Shown here piece by piece: positions 1 to 11,650 of a stretch of 64,000 nt of DNA (the first letter of the stretch is position 1; each line of letters begins with the position of its first letter). The notes beneath the pieces were generated by a model. That model made no database searches. It was given only the letters and a program-made list of their open reading frames with translations, and had not been told where the DNA came from. A program made the position numbers and the translations under genes. The stretch is taken from the NCBI RefSeq assembly GCF_047675955.1, contig NC_132918.1:87745139-87809138 (forward strand). The letters are read 5' to 3'. This DNA comes from Chlorocebus sabaeus. Lineage: Eukaryota > Chordata > Mammalia > Primates > Cercopithecidae.

Positions 1-9
1 TCCACGAAG

Positions 10-1087
10 ATAAGGAAAAACCAGTGCAAAAATGCTGAAAATTCCAAAAACCAGAATGCCTCTTCTTCAAATGATCACAACTCCTCTCCAGCAAGGGCAT
101 AAAATTGAACAGAGAATGAGATTGATAAATTGACAGAAGTAGGCTTCAGAAGGTGGATTAAAAACAAACTCCTCTGAGCTAAGGGAGCATGTTCTAACCC
201 AATGCAAGGAAGCTAAGAACCTTGATAAAAGGTTACAAGAACTGCTAACTAGAATAACCAGTTTAAAGAAGAACATAAATGACCTGATGGAGCTGAAAAA
301 CATAGCACAAGAACTTCATGAAGCATACATAAGTGTCAATAGCCAAACTAATCAAGCAGAAGAAACAATATGAGAGATTGAAGATCAACTTACTAAAATA
401 AGGCATGAACACGAGATTAGAGAAAAGAGGAATGAAAAGGAATGAACAAAGCCTCCAAGAAATATGGGTCTATGTGAAAAGACCAAACCTATGATAGATT
501 GGTATACCTGAAAGTGATGGGGAGAATGGAACCAAGCTGGAAAACACACTTCAGGATATTATCCAAGGAGAACTTCCCCAACCTAGCAAGACAGGGCAAC
601 ATTCAAATTCAGGAAACACAGACAACACCACAAAGATACTCCTCAAGAAGAGCAACCCCAAGACACATAATTATCAGATTCACCAAGGTTTAAATGAAGG
701 AAAAAATGTTAAGATAGCCAGAGAAAAAGGTCAGGTTACCCACAAAGGGAAGCCCATCAGACTAACAGCAGATCTCTCGGCAGAAACCCTACAAGTCAGA
801 AGAGAGCAGGGGCCAATATTCAACATTTTTAAAGATAAGAATTTTCATCCCAGAATTTCATATCCAGCCAAACTAAGCTTCGTAAGAAAAGGAGAAATAA
901 AATCCTTTCCAGACAAGCAAATGATGAGGGATTTTTATCACCAGGCCTGCCTTACAAGAGCTCCTGAAGGAAGCACTAAATATGGAAAGAAAAACCTGGT
1001 ACCAGCCACTGCGAAAACACACCAAAATATAAAGCCAATGACGCTATGAAGAAACTGCATCAACTAATGTGCAAAATAACCAACTAG
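10..1087 (+). pseudogene. L1 ORF1 remnant (RNA-binding chaperone protein, broken)
   Basis: The codon at 10-12 that should be the ATG reads ATA (GATAAGGAAAAACCAG). Downstream, stretches such as 499-693 and 700-1087 preserve the coiled-coil/RRM/C-terminal domain order of ORF1p in shifting frames. The final codons (LHQL…KITN) end at TAG 1085-1087. ORF1p binds L1 RNA in the L1 ribonucleoprotein, and this copy cannot encode it. Confidence 0.88.
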
Positions 1088-2915
1088 CATCATGATGACA
1101 GAATCACATTAACACACAATAATATTAACCTTAAATGTAAATGGGCTAAGTGCCTCAACTAAAAAACACAAACTGGCAAATTGGATAAAGAGTCAAGACC
1201 CATCAGTGTGCTGTATTCAGAAGACCCATTTCATGTGCAAGGACACATATAGGCTCAAAATAAAGGGATGGAGGAATATTTACCAAGAAAATGGAAACGG
1301 AAAAAAGTAGGGGTTGCAATAGTCTCTGATAAAACAGACTTTAAACCAACAAAGATCTAAAGACAAAGAAGTGCATTATATAAATCAATGCAACAAGAAA
1401 AGCTAACGATCCTAAATACATATGCACCCAATACGGGAGCACCCAGATTCATAAAACAAGTTCTTAGAGACCTACAAAGAGACTTAGATTCCCACACAAT
1501 AATAGTGGGAGAATTTAACACCCCACTGTGAATATTGGACAGTACAATGAAACAGAAAATTAACAAGGGTGTGCAGGCCTTGAACTCAGCTCTGGACCAA
1601 GTGGACCTAATAGACATCTACAGAACTCTCCACCCCAAATCAACAGAATACACATTCTTCTCAGCACCACATAGCACGTATTCTAAAATTGACCACATAA
1701 TTGGAAGTAAAACACTTCTTGACAAATGCAAAAGAAAAATTGTAACAGTCTCTCACACCACAGTGCAATCAAATTAGAACTCAGGATTAAGATACTCACT
1801 CAAAACCGCACAACTATGTGGAAATTGAACAGCCTGCTCCTGAATGGCTAATGGGTAAATAAGGAAATTAAGGCAGAAATAAAGAAGTTCTTTGAAACTA
1901 ACAAGAACAAAGAGACAACGTACCAGAATCTCTGGGACACAGCTAAAACAATGTTAAGGGTGAAATTTATAGCACTAAATGCCAACAATAGAAAGTGGGA
2001 AAGATCTAAAATCGACATCCTAACATCACAATTAAAAGAACTAGAGAAGCAAGAGCAAACAAATTCAAAAGCTAGCAGAAGACAAGAAGTAATGAAGATC
2101 AGAGAAGAACTGAAGGAGATAGAGACATGAAAAATCCCTCAAAAAAAATCAATGAATCAAAGAGCCAGTTTTTTGAAAAGATGCACAAAATAGAAGGACC
2201 ACTAGCTAGACTAATAAAGAAGAAAAAAAGAACAATAGAATTAAAATGATGAAGGGGATATCACCATCGATCCCATAGAAATACAAACTACCATCAGAGA
2301 ATACTGTGAATACCTCTATGCAAATAAACTAGAAAATTTAGACGAAGTGCATAAATTCCTGGACACATACACCCTTGCAAGACTAAACCAGGAAGAAGTC
2401 AAATCTCTGAATAGATTAATAACAAGTTCTGAAATTGAGGCAGTAATTAACAGTCTACCAAGCAAAAAAAAAGCCCAAGATCAGATGGATTCACAGCCAA
2501 ATTCTACCAGAGATACAAAGAGGAACTTATACCATTCCTTCTGAAACTACTCTAAACAATAGAAAAAGAAGGACTCCTCCCTAACTCATTTTATGAGGCC
2601 AGCATCATTCTGATACAAAAACCTTGCAGAAAACAACAACAAAAGAAAATTTCAGGCCAATATCACTGATGATCATCAATGCGAAAATCCTCAATAAAAT
2701 ACTGGCAAACCAAATCCAGCAGCACATCAAAAAACTTATCCACCACGATCAAGAATGCCTCATCCCTGGGATGCAAGGCTGGTTCGACATATGCAAATCA
2801 ATAAATGTAATCCATCACATAAACAGAACCAATGACAAAAACCACTTGATTATCTGAAAGGATGCAGAAAAGGCCTTTAAGACAATTCAACATCCCTTCT
2901 TGCTAAAAACTCTTG

Positions 2916-3199
2916 GGCCAGCACGGTGGCTTATGCCTATAATCCCAACACTTTAGGAGGCCAGGGGTCAGGAGATCAAGAACATCCTGGCCAACATGGT
3001 GAAACCCCGTCTCTACTAAAAATACAAAATTAGCTAGGCATGGTGGCACATACCTGTAGTCCTAGCTACTTGGGAGGCTGAGGCAGGAGAATTACTTGAA
3101 CCAGGGAGGCAGAGGTTGCAGTGAGCAAGATCACACCACTGCATACCAGCCTGGTAACAGAGCAAGACTCTGTCTAAAAAAAAAAAACAAAAACAAAAC
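2916..3199 (+). mobile_element. AluS-type insertion inside the L1 ORF2
   Basis: The element starts GGCCAGCACGGTGGC and ends in an A-rich tail with C interruptions. It lacks part of the left-arm segment between the GAGGCC and GGTCAGG blocks. L1 text stops at about 2913 (…AAAAACTCT) and resumes after the tail with CTCAATAAACTAGG, and the AAAACxCCT/AAAACTCT similarity is a decayed target duplication. Confidence 0.92.
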
Positions 3200-4273
3200 A
3201 CCTCAATAAACTAGGTATTGATGGAACATATCTCAAAATAATAAGAGCTATTTATGACAAACCCACAGCCAATATCATACTGAATGGGCAAAAGTTGGAA
3301 GCATTCCCTTTAAAAACTGGCACAAGACAAGGATGCCCTCTCTCACCACTCCTATTCAAAATAGTACTGGAAGTTCTGGCCAGGACAATCAGGCAAGAGA
3401 AAGAAATAAAGGGTATTCAAATAGAAAGAGAGGAAGTCAAATTGTCTCTGTTTGCAGATGACATGATTGTATATTTAGAAAATCCCATCATCTCAGCCCC
3501 AAAACTCCTTAAGCTGATAAGCAACTTCAGCAAAGTCTCAGGATACAAAATCAATGTGCAAAAATCACAAGCATTCCTAAACATCAATAACAGACAGAGA
3601 GCCAAATCATGAGTGAACTCTCATTCACAATTGCTACAAAAAGAATAAAATACCTAGGAATACAACTTCCAAGGGACATGAAGGACCTCTTCAAGCAGAA
3701 CTATAGACCACTGCTCACAGAAATAAGAGAGGACACAAACAAATGGAAAAAAATTCCATGCTCATGGATAAGAAGAATCAATACCATGAAAATGGCCATA
3801 CTGCCCACAGTATAGATTCAATGCTATTCCCATCAAGCTGCAAGTGACTTTCTTCACAGAATTACAAAAAACCTATTTTAAATTTCATATGAAACCAAAA
3901 AAGAGCCCAGATAGCCAGACAATCCTAAGCAAAAAGAACAAAGCAGAAGGCATCACGCTACCTTACTTCAAACTATACTACAAGGGTACAGTAACCAAAA
4001 CGGCATGCTGCTGGTACCAAAACAGATATATAGACCAAGGGAACAGAATAGAGACCTCAAAAATAACACCACACATCTACAACCACCTGATCTTCGACAA
4101 ACCTGACAAAAACATGCAACAGGGAAAAGATTCTCCATTTAATAAATGGTGCTGGAAAAACTGGCTAGCCATATTCAGAAAACAAAAACGGGACCTCTTC
4201 CTAACACCTTATATAAAAAATTAACTCAAGATGGATTAAAAACTTAAGTGTAAAACCCAAAACCATAAAAACC

Positions 4274-5235
4274 TGTGGTGAAAAGAAAGAGAGATCAGAC
4301 TGTTACTGTGTCTATATAGAAAGAAGTAGACATAGGAGATTCCATTTTGTTCTGTATTTGAGATGCTGTTAATCTGTGACCCTACCCCCAACCTTGTCCT
4401 TGCAAGAGACATGTGCTGTGGTGACTCAAGGTTTAATGGATTTAGGACTGTGCAGGGTGTGCTTTGTTAAACAAGTGCCTGAAGGCAGTATGCTTGTGAA
4501 AAGTCATCACCATTCTCTTAATCTCAAGTACCCAGGGACACATACACTGCTAAAGGTCACAGGGACCTCTGCCTAGAAAAGCTAGGTATTGTCCAAGGTT
4601 TCTCCCCATGTGATAGTCTGAAATATGGCCTCGTGGGAAGGGAAAGGCCTGATCCTCCCCCAGCCTGACACCCGTGAAGGGTCTGTGCTGAGGAGGACTA
4701 GTACAAGAGGAAAGAAGGCCTCTTGGCAGTTGAGATAGAGAAAGGCATCTGTCTCCTGCCCGTCCCTGGACAATGGAACATCTCGGTGTAAAACCCGATT
4801 GTATGTTCTATTTACTAAGATGGGAGAAAACCTCCTTAGGGCGAAAGGTGGGACATGCTAGCGGCAATGCTGCTCTTTATGCACTAAAAAGGTTTATGGA
4901 GATGTTTGCATATGCACATCAAGGCACAGCACTTTTCCTCAAACTTATGTCACAGAGATCTTTATTCACATGTCTTACTGCTGACCTTCTCCCTATGATG
5001 ATCCTATTATCCTGCCACTTCCCTTTTTCTAAGATGATAAAGATAATGATCAATAAATACTGAGGGAACTCAGAGACCGGTGCCGGCGCGGGTCCTCTGT
5101 ATGCTGAGCGCCGGTCCCCGGGGCCCACTTTTTCTTTCTCTATACTTTGTCTCTGTGTCTCATTTCTTTTCTCAAGTCTCTCGTTCCACCTAAGGAGAAA
5201 TGCCCACAGGTGGGGAGGGGCAGGCCACCCCATCA
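4274..5235 (+). mobile_element. Solo LTR of the HML-2 (HERV-K) group, LTR5 type
   Basis: A 962-bp block opens TGTGGTGAAAAGAAAGAG and closes …CCACCCCATCA, so it has the retroviral TG…CA ends. It is flanked by the perfect 6-bp duplication AAAACC (4268-4273 and 5236-5241), and the L1 text on either side joins exactly when the LTR and one duplication are removed. The length is that of LTR5 (about 968). U3, the AATAAATA box at 5052-5059, the G/C-rich start of R near 5077-5120 and a pyrimidine-rich U5 are in order. No internal proviral sequence is present, so it arose by LTR-LTR recombination. Several local deletions and substitutions suggest an older LTR5 rather than a recent one. Confidence 0.93.
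5052..5059 (+). promoter_or_regulatory. LTR AATAAATA box (poly(A)/TATA-like element)
   Basis: In the LTR the sequence CAATAAATACTGAGGG precedes the G/C-rich GACCGGTGCCGG block. In LTR5 elements this region combines the polyadenylation hexamer with a TATA-like box just upstream of the R region. The motif is intact here. Activity is not shown by the sequence. Confidence 0.5.
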
Positions 5236-6187
5236 AAAACCCCAGAAGAAAGCTAGGCAATACCATGTAGGACATAGGCATGGGCAAAGACATCAGGACT
5301 AAAACACCAAAAGCAATTGAAACAAAAGTCAAAATTGATAAATGGGATCTAATCAAACTGAAAAGCTTCAGCAAAGCAAAAGAAACTATCATCAGAGTGA
5401 ACAGGCAACCTACAGAATAGGAAAAAATTTTTGCAAGCCACTCGTATGACAAAGGTCTAATATCCAGAATCTACAAGGAACTTAAACAAACTTACAAGAA
5501 AAAAACAAACAACCCCATCAAAAAGTGGGTGAAGGATATAAACAGACACTTCTCAAAAGAAGACATTTATGCAGCCAACAAACATATGAAAAAATCTCAT
5601 CATCACTGGTCATTAGAGAAATGCAAATCAAAATCATAATGAGATACCATCTCACGCCAGTTAGAAGGTGATTATTAAAATGTCAGGAAACAACAGGTGC
5701 TGGCAAGGCTGTGGAGAAATAGGAACGTTTTTGCACTGTTGGTGGGAATGTAAATTAGTTCAACCATTGTGGATGACAGTGTGGTGATTCCTCAAGGATC
5801 TAGAACCAGAAATATCATTTGACCCAGCAATTACTGGGTATATACCCAAAGGATTATAAATCATTCTACTATAAAGACACATGAACACGTATGTTTATTG
5901 AAGCATTATTTAGCATAGGAAAGACTTGGAACCAACCCTGATGTCCATCGATGATAGACTGGATAAAGAAAATGTGGTATGTATGCACCATGGAATACTA
6001 TGCAGCCACAAAAAAAGAATGAGTTCATGTCTTTTGCAGGGACATGGATGAAGCTGGAAGTCATCATTCTCAGCAAACTAACACAGGAACATAAAACCAA
6101 ACACCACATGTCCTCACTCATAAGTGGGAGCTGAACGATGAGAACACATGAACACAGGAAGGGGAACATCACACACCAGGGCCTGTT

Positions 6188-6211
6188 GGGGGTTTGGGGG
6201 CAAGGGGAGGG
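6188..6211 (+). repeat. L1 3' UTR G-rich tract (G-quadruplex motif)
   Basis: Four G-runs (5, 5, 4 and 3 Gs) are separated by TTT, CAA and A, meeting the canonical quadruplex pattern. It is the polypurine block usual in primate L1 3' UTRs. Confidence 0.7.
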
Positions 6212-6372
6212 ATAGCATTAGGACAAATACCTAATGTATTCAGGGATTAAAACCTAGATGATGGGTTGATGGGTGCAGCAAACCACCATGGCACATGTAT
6301 ACCTATGTAACGAACCTGCACGTTCTGTACATGTATCCCAGAATTTAAAGTAAAATTTAAAAAAAATTAAAT

Positions 6373-7209
6373 AGTAAAATTTATTTATAAGCCAGATGTA
6401 AATGGCAAGATGGCTCCTAAAAAGACTTTAATAATTCAATTTGTCAACTGCCAACAAATAAATCAATTATATTTTTGTCTTAATTTGTGTTACTTGCGGG
6501 TTTTTTGTCCTTCTGGCCTAGTTTTTTCTCCTCTCAGTTTTTTCCTTCTCTTTAAGAATTTCCATATAGATATATAAACATTGTATAATAATTTTATGCA
6601 GCAAAAAATTATTGAATCATAGAATATTGGAGCCAGAATGAATCTTATTTACCATCTGGTATGATTCAATCAGGTCATAGGGACAAACTGTGACCCAGAG
6701 AGAAAAGGTCACACCGCAAGTTAATGTTCTTCAATCCACATAGAATTCCACAGAGAACACTGATCCCCAAGTCAAGAAAACACAGTAATATTGTTAATTG
6801 CTATAAACCAATCTTCATTCTTGCCTAAGTCCATCCATCCGGAAAAGACATGAGAATGAATTAGATGGTTTCAAAGACAACTTTTACCTCAAATACAACT
6901 TTTCTTAATTTTTTCACCCCTAAAGAGACATGCAACTATTTCACACATGGACTCACATTCATATCTTTATGTCTTCTTATGTTTGAATGTTCATATCTGC
7001 CATTCTGAGTTAACTGAACAGTCAAAATTACACATTTATTGATACATAGGGAATTATTGGTAGACTAGCTTTCATAACCCTCAACTTCAGACTGAAGCAC
7101 ATTCTGTAGAGACCATGGATATCATGTGTATCACTTTCTGTTAACAGAATTTGTCTAACTCCATTAGACACTGTTAGTAACCAGACACAACATAATAAAA
7201 GAAAGCCGT
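6373..7209. other. No gene; weak MIR/CR1-like trace
   Basis: Mostly A/T-rich unique sequence. About 6605-6740 (AATCATAGAATATTGGAGCC…, then …CCCAGAGAGAAAAGGTCACA) looks like the antisense end of a very old SINE or CR1/L3-type LINE. I see no coding region. Confidence 0.4.
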
Positions 7210-7650
7210 GTTAGTTAGATTTTGTTTTATATAAACAAAAAATTCCAGCTAGCTTAAGCAAAATGGGAATACATTGGGAGAATACGGATATATCTTACAC
7301 ACTATTTGAATAGCAAAGCCATAGCAAGCTTCGGGAACAGCTGGAATCGGGGACTCGAGAGTCTTCAGGATTCCCGACCCCATCCCACTCCCACCTCTCT
7401 TCTCTGCTTTCTCTAGGAATGACTTCATTCTACCCTTACTATAGCAGTCCTGTCGACACTTTGGAAACATAGCTGCCAACACCAGTGATGTCTTACATGC
7501 TAACCTTGCAGCCAACCAAGAGATACCAACACAGCTCTTAGCTTGAAGATCAGAAATCTCAGAGAGAAGTGACTCTAACCTAGCTTGAGTTAAGTGTGTC
7601 CATTCCCGAACCAAACAACTGCGGTCAGTGGTTAGGATCACGTGTCACTA
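7210..7650. repeat. Probable ancient interspersed repeat, family not assigned
   Basis: The text from AATTCCAGCTAGCTTAAGC through CCTCTCTTCTCTGC to AACCAAACAACTGCGGTCAG has the feel of a widespread old mammalian repeat, but I cannot name the family with confidence. An open minus-strand frame of 130 codons at 7249-7641 shows no known domain and is likely incidental. Confidence 0.35.
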
Positions 7651-9189
7651 ATGTAATAATTCTCTTGATAAGTAAATTGATGAGGAAAGGAACCATCTGT
7701 AGGTTTTCACTCCATCAGTAAATTCTGGGTTCTGTGCATATAACACTGGTATTTGCAATCAAGGGGAAAGTTATTTTCCGGGGTGTTAGAATCACTGAAA
7801 GATTATAGTAAGCTTGGGATAATGCTGAAGTGGTCAGATTGACAGCCTGGTTGGAAGTTCAACTCCAAACACATGTCTACTCATATTTTACATGCCCATA
7901 TGCTATGGAGCTGTCACCAATTGAACCATTTCTATGATATATTCGGTGTATTGTAATCACTGCATTGTAGCAATACATTTTTAATTTGTAATGATTGACA
8001 ATGGTGGAAAAATTCCTAAGTACCTATTTCTTATACTCCTTCACATTTTACCTAAGCGTTCTCTTACTTTTTTTCAACTCATTTCCCCTACCCAACTGGA
8101 GGTAAACTAGCAACCCACGACAACAGGAGGGTATGTGCTTGTTACTATCACCTAAACAGCCACGCTCGCCAATAATACCTAACCCTTTTCCTGAGTTGTG
8201 AGGGTTAGAGTAGCCAGCAACCAACAGTTGGAATCGCGTACAGAGGAGACGAAGAGACTAACACTGGCACCAAGAATCACAACAGTATTTTTTCCCTGGA
8301 GGTACAGTGTTGAGACAGGAGGTTGATGTCATGAGTATTTGTCAGTTGTTTTGAGATACCATAAACAAAACATGACATTGGTTTTACTTTCCTGGGAATG
8401 CAATAAATTTATTAAAGATATTTCATGTAACTTTTTTATCAAAAAAGAGAGCATTATGTTGCTGAATTTTCAATAATATGTTGAGATCACTTAGATTTCT
8501 TAGTATCAGTTGTAAAAAAATTAATATTTGATCTTGTGTTTTAATTAGTTAGAGACCTTTCCTTTACTTGTAAAATGACTTTTTACTGAGAAGAGCATTT
8601 TATATGTGTTCTCATTTTAAGAGAAACTATGGTGTTGACCCTGGTTGAGTTAATTAAAGCAAAATTGATGAGGTCATAGCAGGTTAATTATCACAGTTTC
8701 TAAGCATGTACAACCTCCCATGGTGAACAGTTCATAACTTTAGATAGTTTTTAATAAAAAACATTTTACTCAAATGCATGGAATTATAATAATTTCAAGG
8801 ACATAAGCCAACAACACCTGGAACTGCGATTAAAATAAATATTTTAACATGATAGGAAAGTATATCTCCCTTTTGGTTAACTGAGATATAAACTCTATTT
8901 CCTTAATAATTAGATGCAAATAAGTGCAGATTTACTTACATTTTGTGGTAAATGAAGATATGCAAACATTTACGAACCTTTTCCTTTGTCAATTTAAAAA
9001 TCAGCTAGTAATTACCTGCTATTCTCAAAACACTTGTGTCAACAGCATATCAGGCTCTCAAGGTTCCTGCTTTAAAAAACAAAAACAAAACAATACAAAA
9101 CACCTTATAGCCTCAGACTTCAATTTTCATTGTAATCAGGGCTAAATCAAAGATAGTTCAAGGTTTATAATAATTTGTTTCTACAGAAC
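7651..9189. other. Unassigned A/T-rich intergenic DNA
   Basis: I see no genes, RNA genes or recognisable young repeats. An A/C-rich simple stretch (AAAACAAAAACAAAACAA) lies at 9076-9100. Confidence 0.5.
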
Positions 9190-9350
9190 TATACAATGAC
9201 AGAAATTTTAGAGAAAATCTAGCCCAAATCCCTTAATTTTATAGACAAGAAAAGCAATGCTGAAAAAAATCCACCAAAAATAACTGAGCAAATTAGCACC
9301 AGAGTTAGACTTGAAAACTCAGGGCTTTCTTGATTTCCAGACCTCTGACT
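9190..9350 (-). repeat. MIR-like ancient SINE (antisense), degenerate
   Basis: The order TAGACAAG…, CTGAGCAAATTAGCACCAGAGTTAGACTTG…, CTTTC…CCAGACCTCTGACT follows the antisense MIR core (tail of the exon-like 'gaggaaactgag … agagccgggatt … ctgactcc' pattern) with heavy decay. Confidence 0.4.
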
Positions 9351-9663
9351 ACTGATTTGCCCAAATTTCTTTTAAAGTCATGTTTCCAACTAGGCAAAAT
9401 AGAGCTGAGGGGAATAGGCACCTATTATTTTCATCAGAATATAGGGAATTCATTGGTTGCTAGATTTTTTTAAAAAACATATAAGCGCTGTTCTCAAAGA
9501 GAATGTAACCACAAGAGGAATCCAGGTAAATACATATAAAAGATAAAATGCAGTAAAGTAACAGAAGAAAACAGTGGTGCACTTATGTAAAATAAATATA
9601 ATCCTAAGAATTACATTTATATTGGCATCACCAATTGTAACCCTTCTCAAAAATGAAAGACTG

Positions 9664-9680
9664 TTTTTTCTTTCTTTCTT

Positions 9681-9715
<35 letters not shown>

Positions 9716-9733
9716 TTCTTTTTTTTTTTTTTT
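9664..9733 (-). repeat. 70-nt homopyrimidine (TTTC)n tract = expanded Alu tail
   Basis: There are no purines from 9664 to 9733. The tract consists of TTTC/CTTT units passing into T13, directly attached to the 3' end of the following antisense Alu. It therefore derives from a mutated and expanded poly(A) tail. Confidence 0.9.
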
Positions 9734-10017
9734 GAGATGGAGTTTCACTCTTGTTGCCCAGGCTGGAGTGCAATGCTGCGATCTTGGCTCACTGCAACCT
9801 CTGCCTCCTGGGTTCAAGTGATTCTCCTGCCTCAGCCTCCCCAGTAGATGGAATTACAGGCACTGGCCACCACGCCCAGGTAATTTTTTGTATTTTTAGT
9901 ACAGACGGGGTTTCACCATGTTGGCCAGGCTGCTCTGGAACTCCAGACCTCAGGTGATACACCCGCCTTGGCCTCTCAAAGTGCTGGGATCACAGGCATG
10001 AGCCACTGCGCCCGGCT
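9734..10017 (-). mobile_element. AluS, full length, antisense
   Basis: Begins GAGATGGAGTTTCACTC after the pyrimidine tail and ends CGCCCGGCT. Both arms are present, with S-type text in between. Confidence 0.93.
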
Positions 10018-11379
10018 GAGTGTTTTAATAAATACAACACACAGAAAAGGACAGATATATCTGATGCAATATAGAAGGAAATAGATGTGAGATGTTGGTG
10101 GTTCTGAGGACAAGCTAGAGAAAGCAGTCTGGCTCACCGTCCTTTGGGAAATATTATGGTCCTATAGTGAGGGACTGTGTGGAAGAAACAATGTGACAGT
10201 GTGGCACATTTAGGATGTCTTTGATATGTAATTTGACCTACATTTATGAAAATCACTTAAAAATTATTTTTCTAAGTGTAGCAGGAGGTAAAATTTTTGA
10301 TGTCCTTACTTTTCAGGGCTTGGTCTTTTTTTTTCTATGGTAAGTAACAATACTAAGTCAGACTCTGATATTTTCAAGCCTTGTTGCTTTCATGTGTCAT
10401 AATTAGCACCATGGTTTGTACAGATCTGAAACTGCCTGACCTATATATGCATGGGGCTTAGGAGAGTGGTATATATTCCCATCAAGGGTTATATCAGGCC
10501 AGAGAGATGTATGCATATCGGCAAAGACACTATTGTTAAAACTAGGAAGAAAAGCAAAAAGGAAAAAAAAGAGGAAAATTCCATATATGTAGATGCATCT
10601 TGGCAATAAAGATTTCATCTTCAGTTAACATCAAGTTCTTTGTAATGAATGGGGGATTACAACTCCTGACTATTTGTCTGCATACTGTATCCCACTTTAA
10701 TATCAAACTTTAATATTTCTAATATGTCTTAGCAATAATCATTACCACAATTGATAATTAAACTACTGTCCTGGAAGCCAGTGCAAAAAGGAAATTCAAA
10801 TTGCTGAGTTCACAGTGGGTGATAAAACAAATTCATGTCAGATCATACTACGTCCATTAAGAGAGTAAGACTTTCAAAAAGTTCCTATCACATGCAATTT
10901 GGATAATTAAATAAACAATATCTATAACACTAAAAATTTAAGTCCAGAGAGTCTGGAGATGCCTAGGGCTCACCAAGAGGACCCAAGCGGAACGATGAGC
11001 AGAGGTTAAATGATACGTTGACACATTTTATCTTTCCAGTAAAGTCCCTTCTGCCTATCCCATGTCCTGATCTTGTGATGTTGTAGCAGAGTGAGGGCTC
11101 ATATTTCATATCTCCCTTGGGGATTTCTGCTTTTAACCAGATAATGAAACTTCTCAATTTTCTGCAAAACAAATTATTCTTCATTCTCTTAAGGAAGAAC
11201 CTCAAAGAGCCATGGAAATAAGGAGTATTGATGAAGAGCGCTCATGGACTTTATCCTCAGAGTATATTAAAAGAGATATTTGCTTAGAGGGGAGATGCAC
11301 GGATGGCAAAGTTGACTGCCTTGTCTTCCCCACTTCCTCACAGGGACATTACGTTATGGTTCAGCTGAACAGCTCATCA
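10018..11379. other. Unassigned intergenic DNA
   Basis: No gene or clear repeat. Open frames here (for example 10963-11205 minus) show no domain or repetitive family that I recognise. Confidence 0.45.
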
Positions 11380-11650
11380 TTGCCAAGGTGTGCAATATAT
11401 ACCCTAATGTCTCCCTGTTCTTTCTCTGGCAACTCATTCTCTAAGACCTGTGATGAATGTCATCCACACATGAAGTCCTTCCCATTGCCACTTCCACCAT
11501 CTGTCACCTCCCCACTCCCACAGTCACTGTTTTGGAATTCCCACAGCACCTTTTACTTATCTTCATTGCACTTAGTTCATGGTACTTGTTTGTATGTCTT
11601 AATACGACATTGGGCGGAGACCTCATTACCTCCCTGAAGATCTGTCCCAA
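11380..11650 (+). repeat. Possible L2 fragment
   Basis: The run of pyrimidine-rich text with …CCTGTGATGAATGTCATCC…TGAAGTCCTTCCC…, then CTTCATTGCACTTAGTTCATGG, resembles the L2 3' region. Frames of 141 and 127 codons cross it (11212-11637, 11457-11840) but look like chance frames in C/T-rich DNA. Confidence 0.35.

Larger units (their letters stand above)
1095..6134 (+). pseudogene. L1 ORF2 remnant (endonuclease / reverse transcriptase, broken)
   Basis: ORF2 starts at ATGACAGAATCAC (1095) eight bases after the ORF1 stop, and ends at TGA about 6132-6134. Recognisable pieces are the endonuclease motif YSKIDHIIGS (within 1535-1777), RT fingers text around 2624-2857, and the RT palm with GTRQGCPLSPLLF followed by the catalytic FADDM (3295-3612). 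Further pieces are thumb-region text (3609-3815) and the region before the LTR (3844-4224). The frame is broken by many stops, by an Alu at 2916-3199 and by a 962-bp LTR at 4274-5235. The catalytic aspartates of the RT survive by eye, but no full protein can be made. Confidence 0.9.
1..6372 (+). mobile_element. Nearly full-length L1 (older L1PA/L1PB type) with nested Alu and HML-2 LTR
   Basis: The sequence reads through L1 ORF1 (from base 10), the ORF1-ORF2 spacer, ORF2, the 3' UTR and an A-rich tail ending near 6372. The 5' UTR lies off the left edge. About 5.1 kb is L1 once the Alu (2916-3199) and the LTR (4274-5235) are removed. ORF1 wording is of the older L1PA/L1PB kind rather than the human-specific type, and many stops and indels break both frames. 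The 3' UTR keeps the G-rich polypurine block (6188-6211). The element is dead. Confidence 0.95.

Noticed and set aside
3295..3612. Conserved reverse-transcriptase frame with FADD motif as a live gene
   Set aside because: It is a piece of a broken L1 ORF2 with stops, an Alu and an LTR on either side, so no functional product is possible.
9750..9957. Short open frames in Alu elements (here and in the other Alus)
   Set aside because: Antisense Alus regularly open in one or two frames, and the translations are Alu text.
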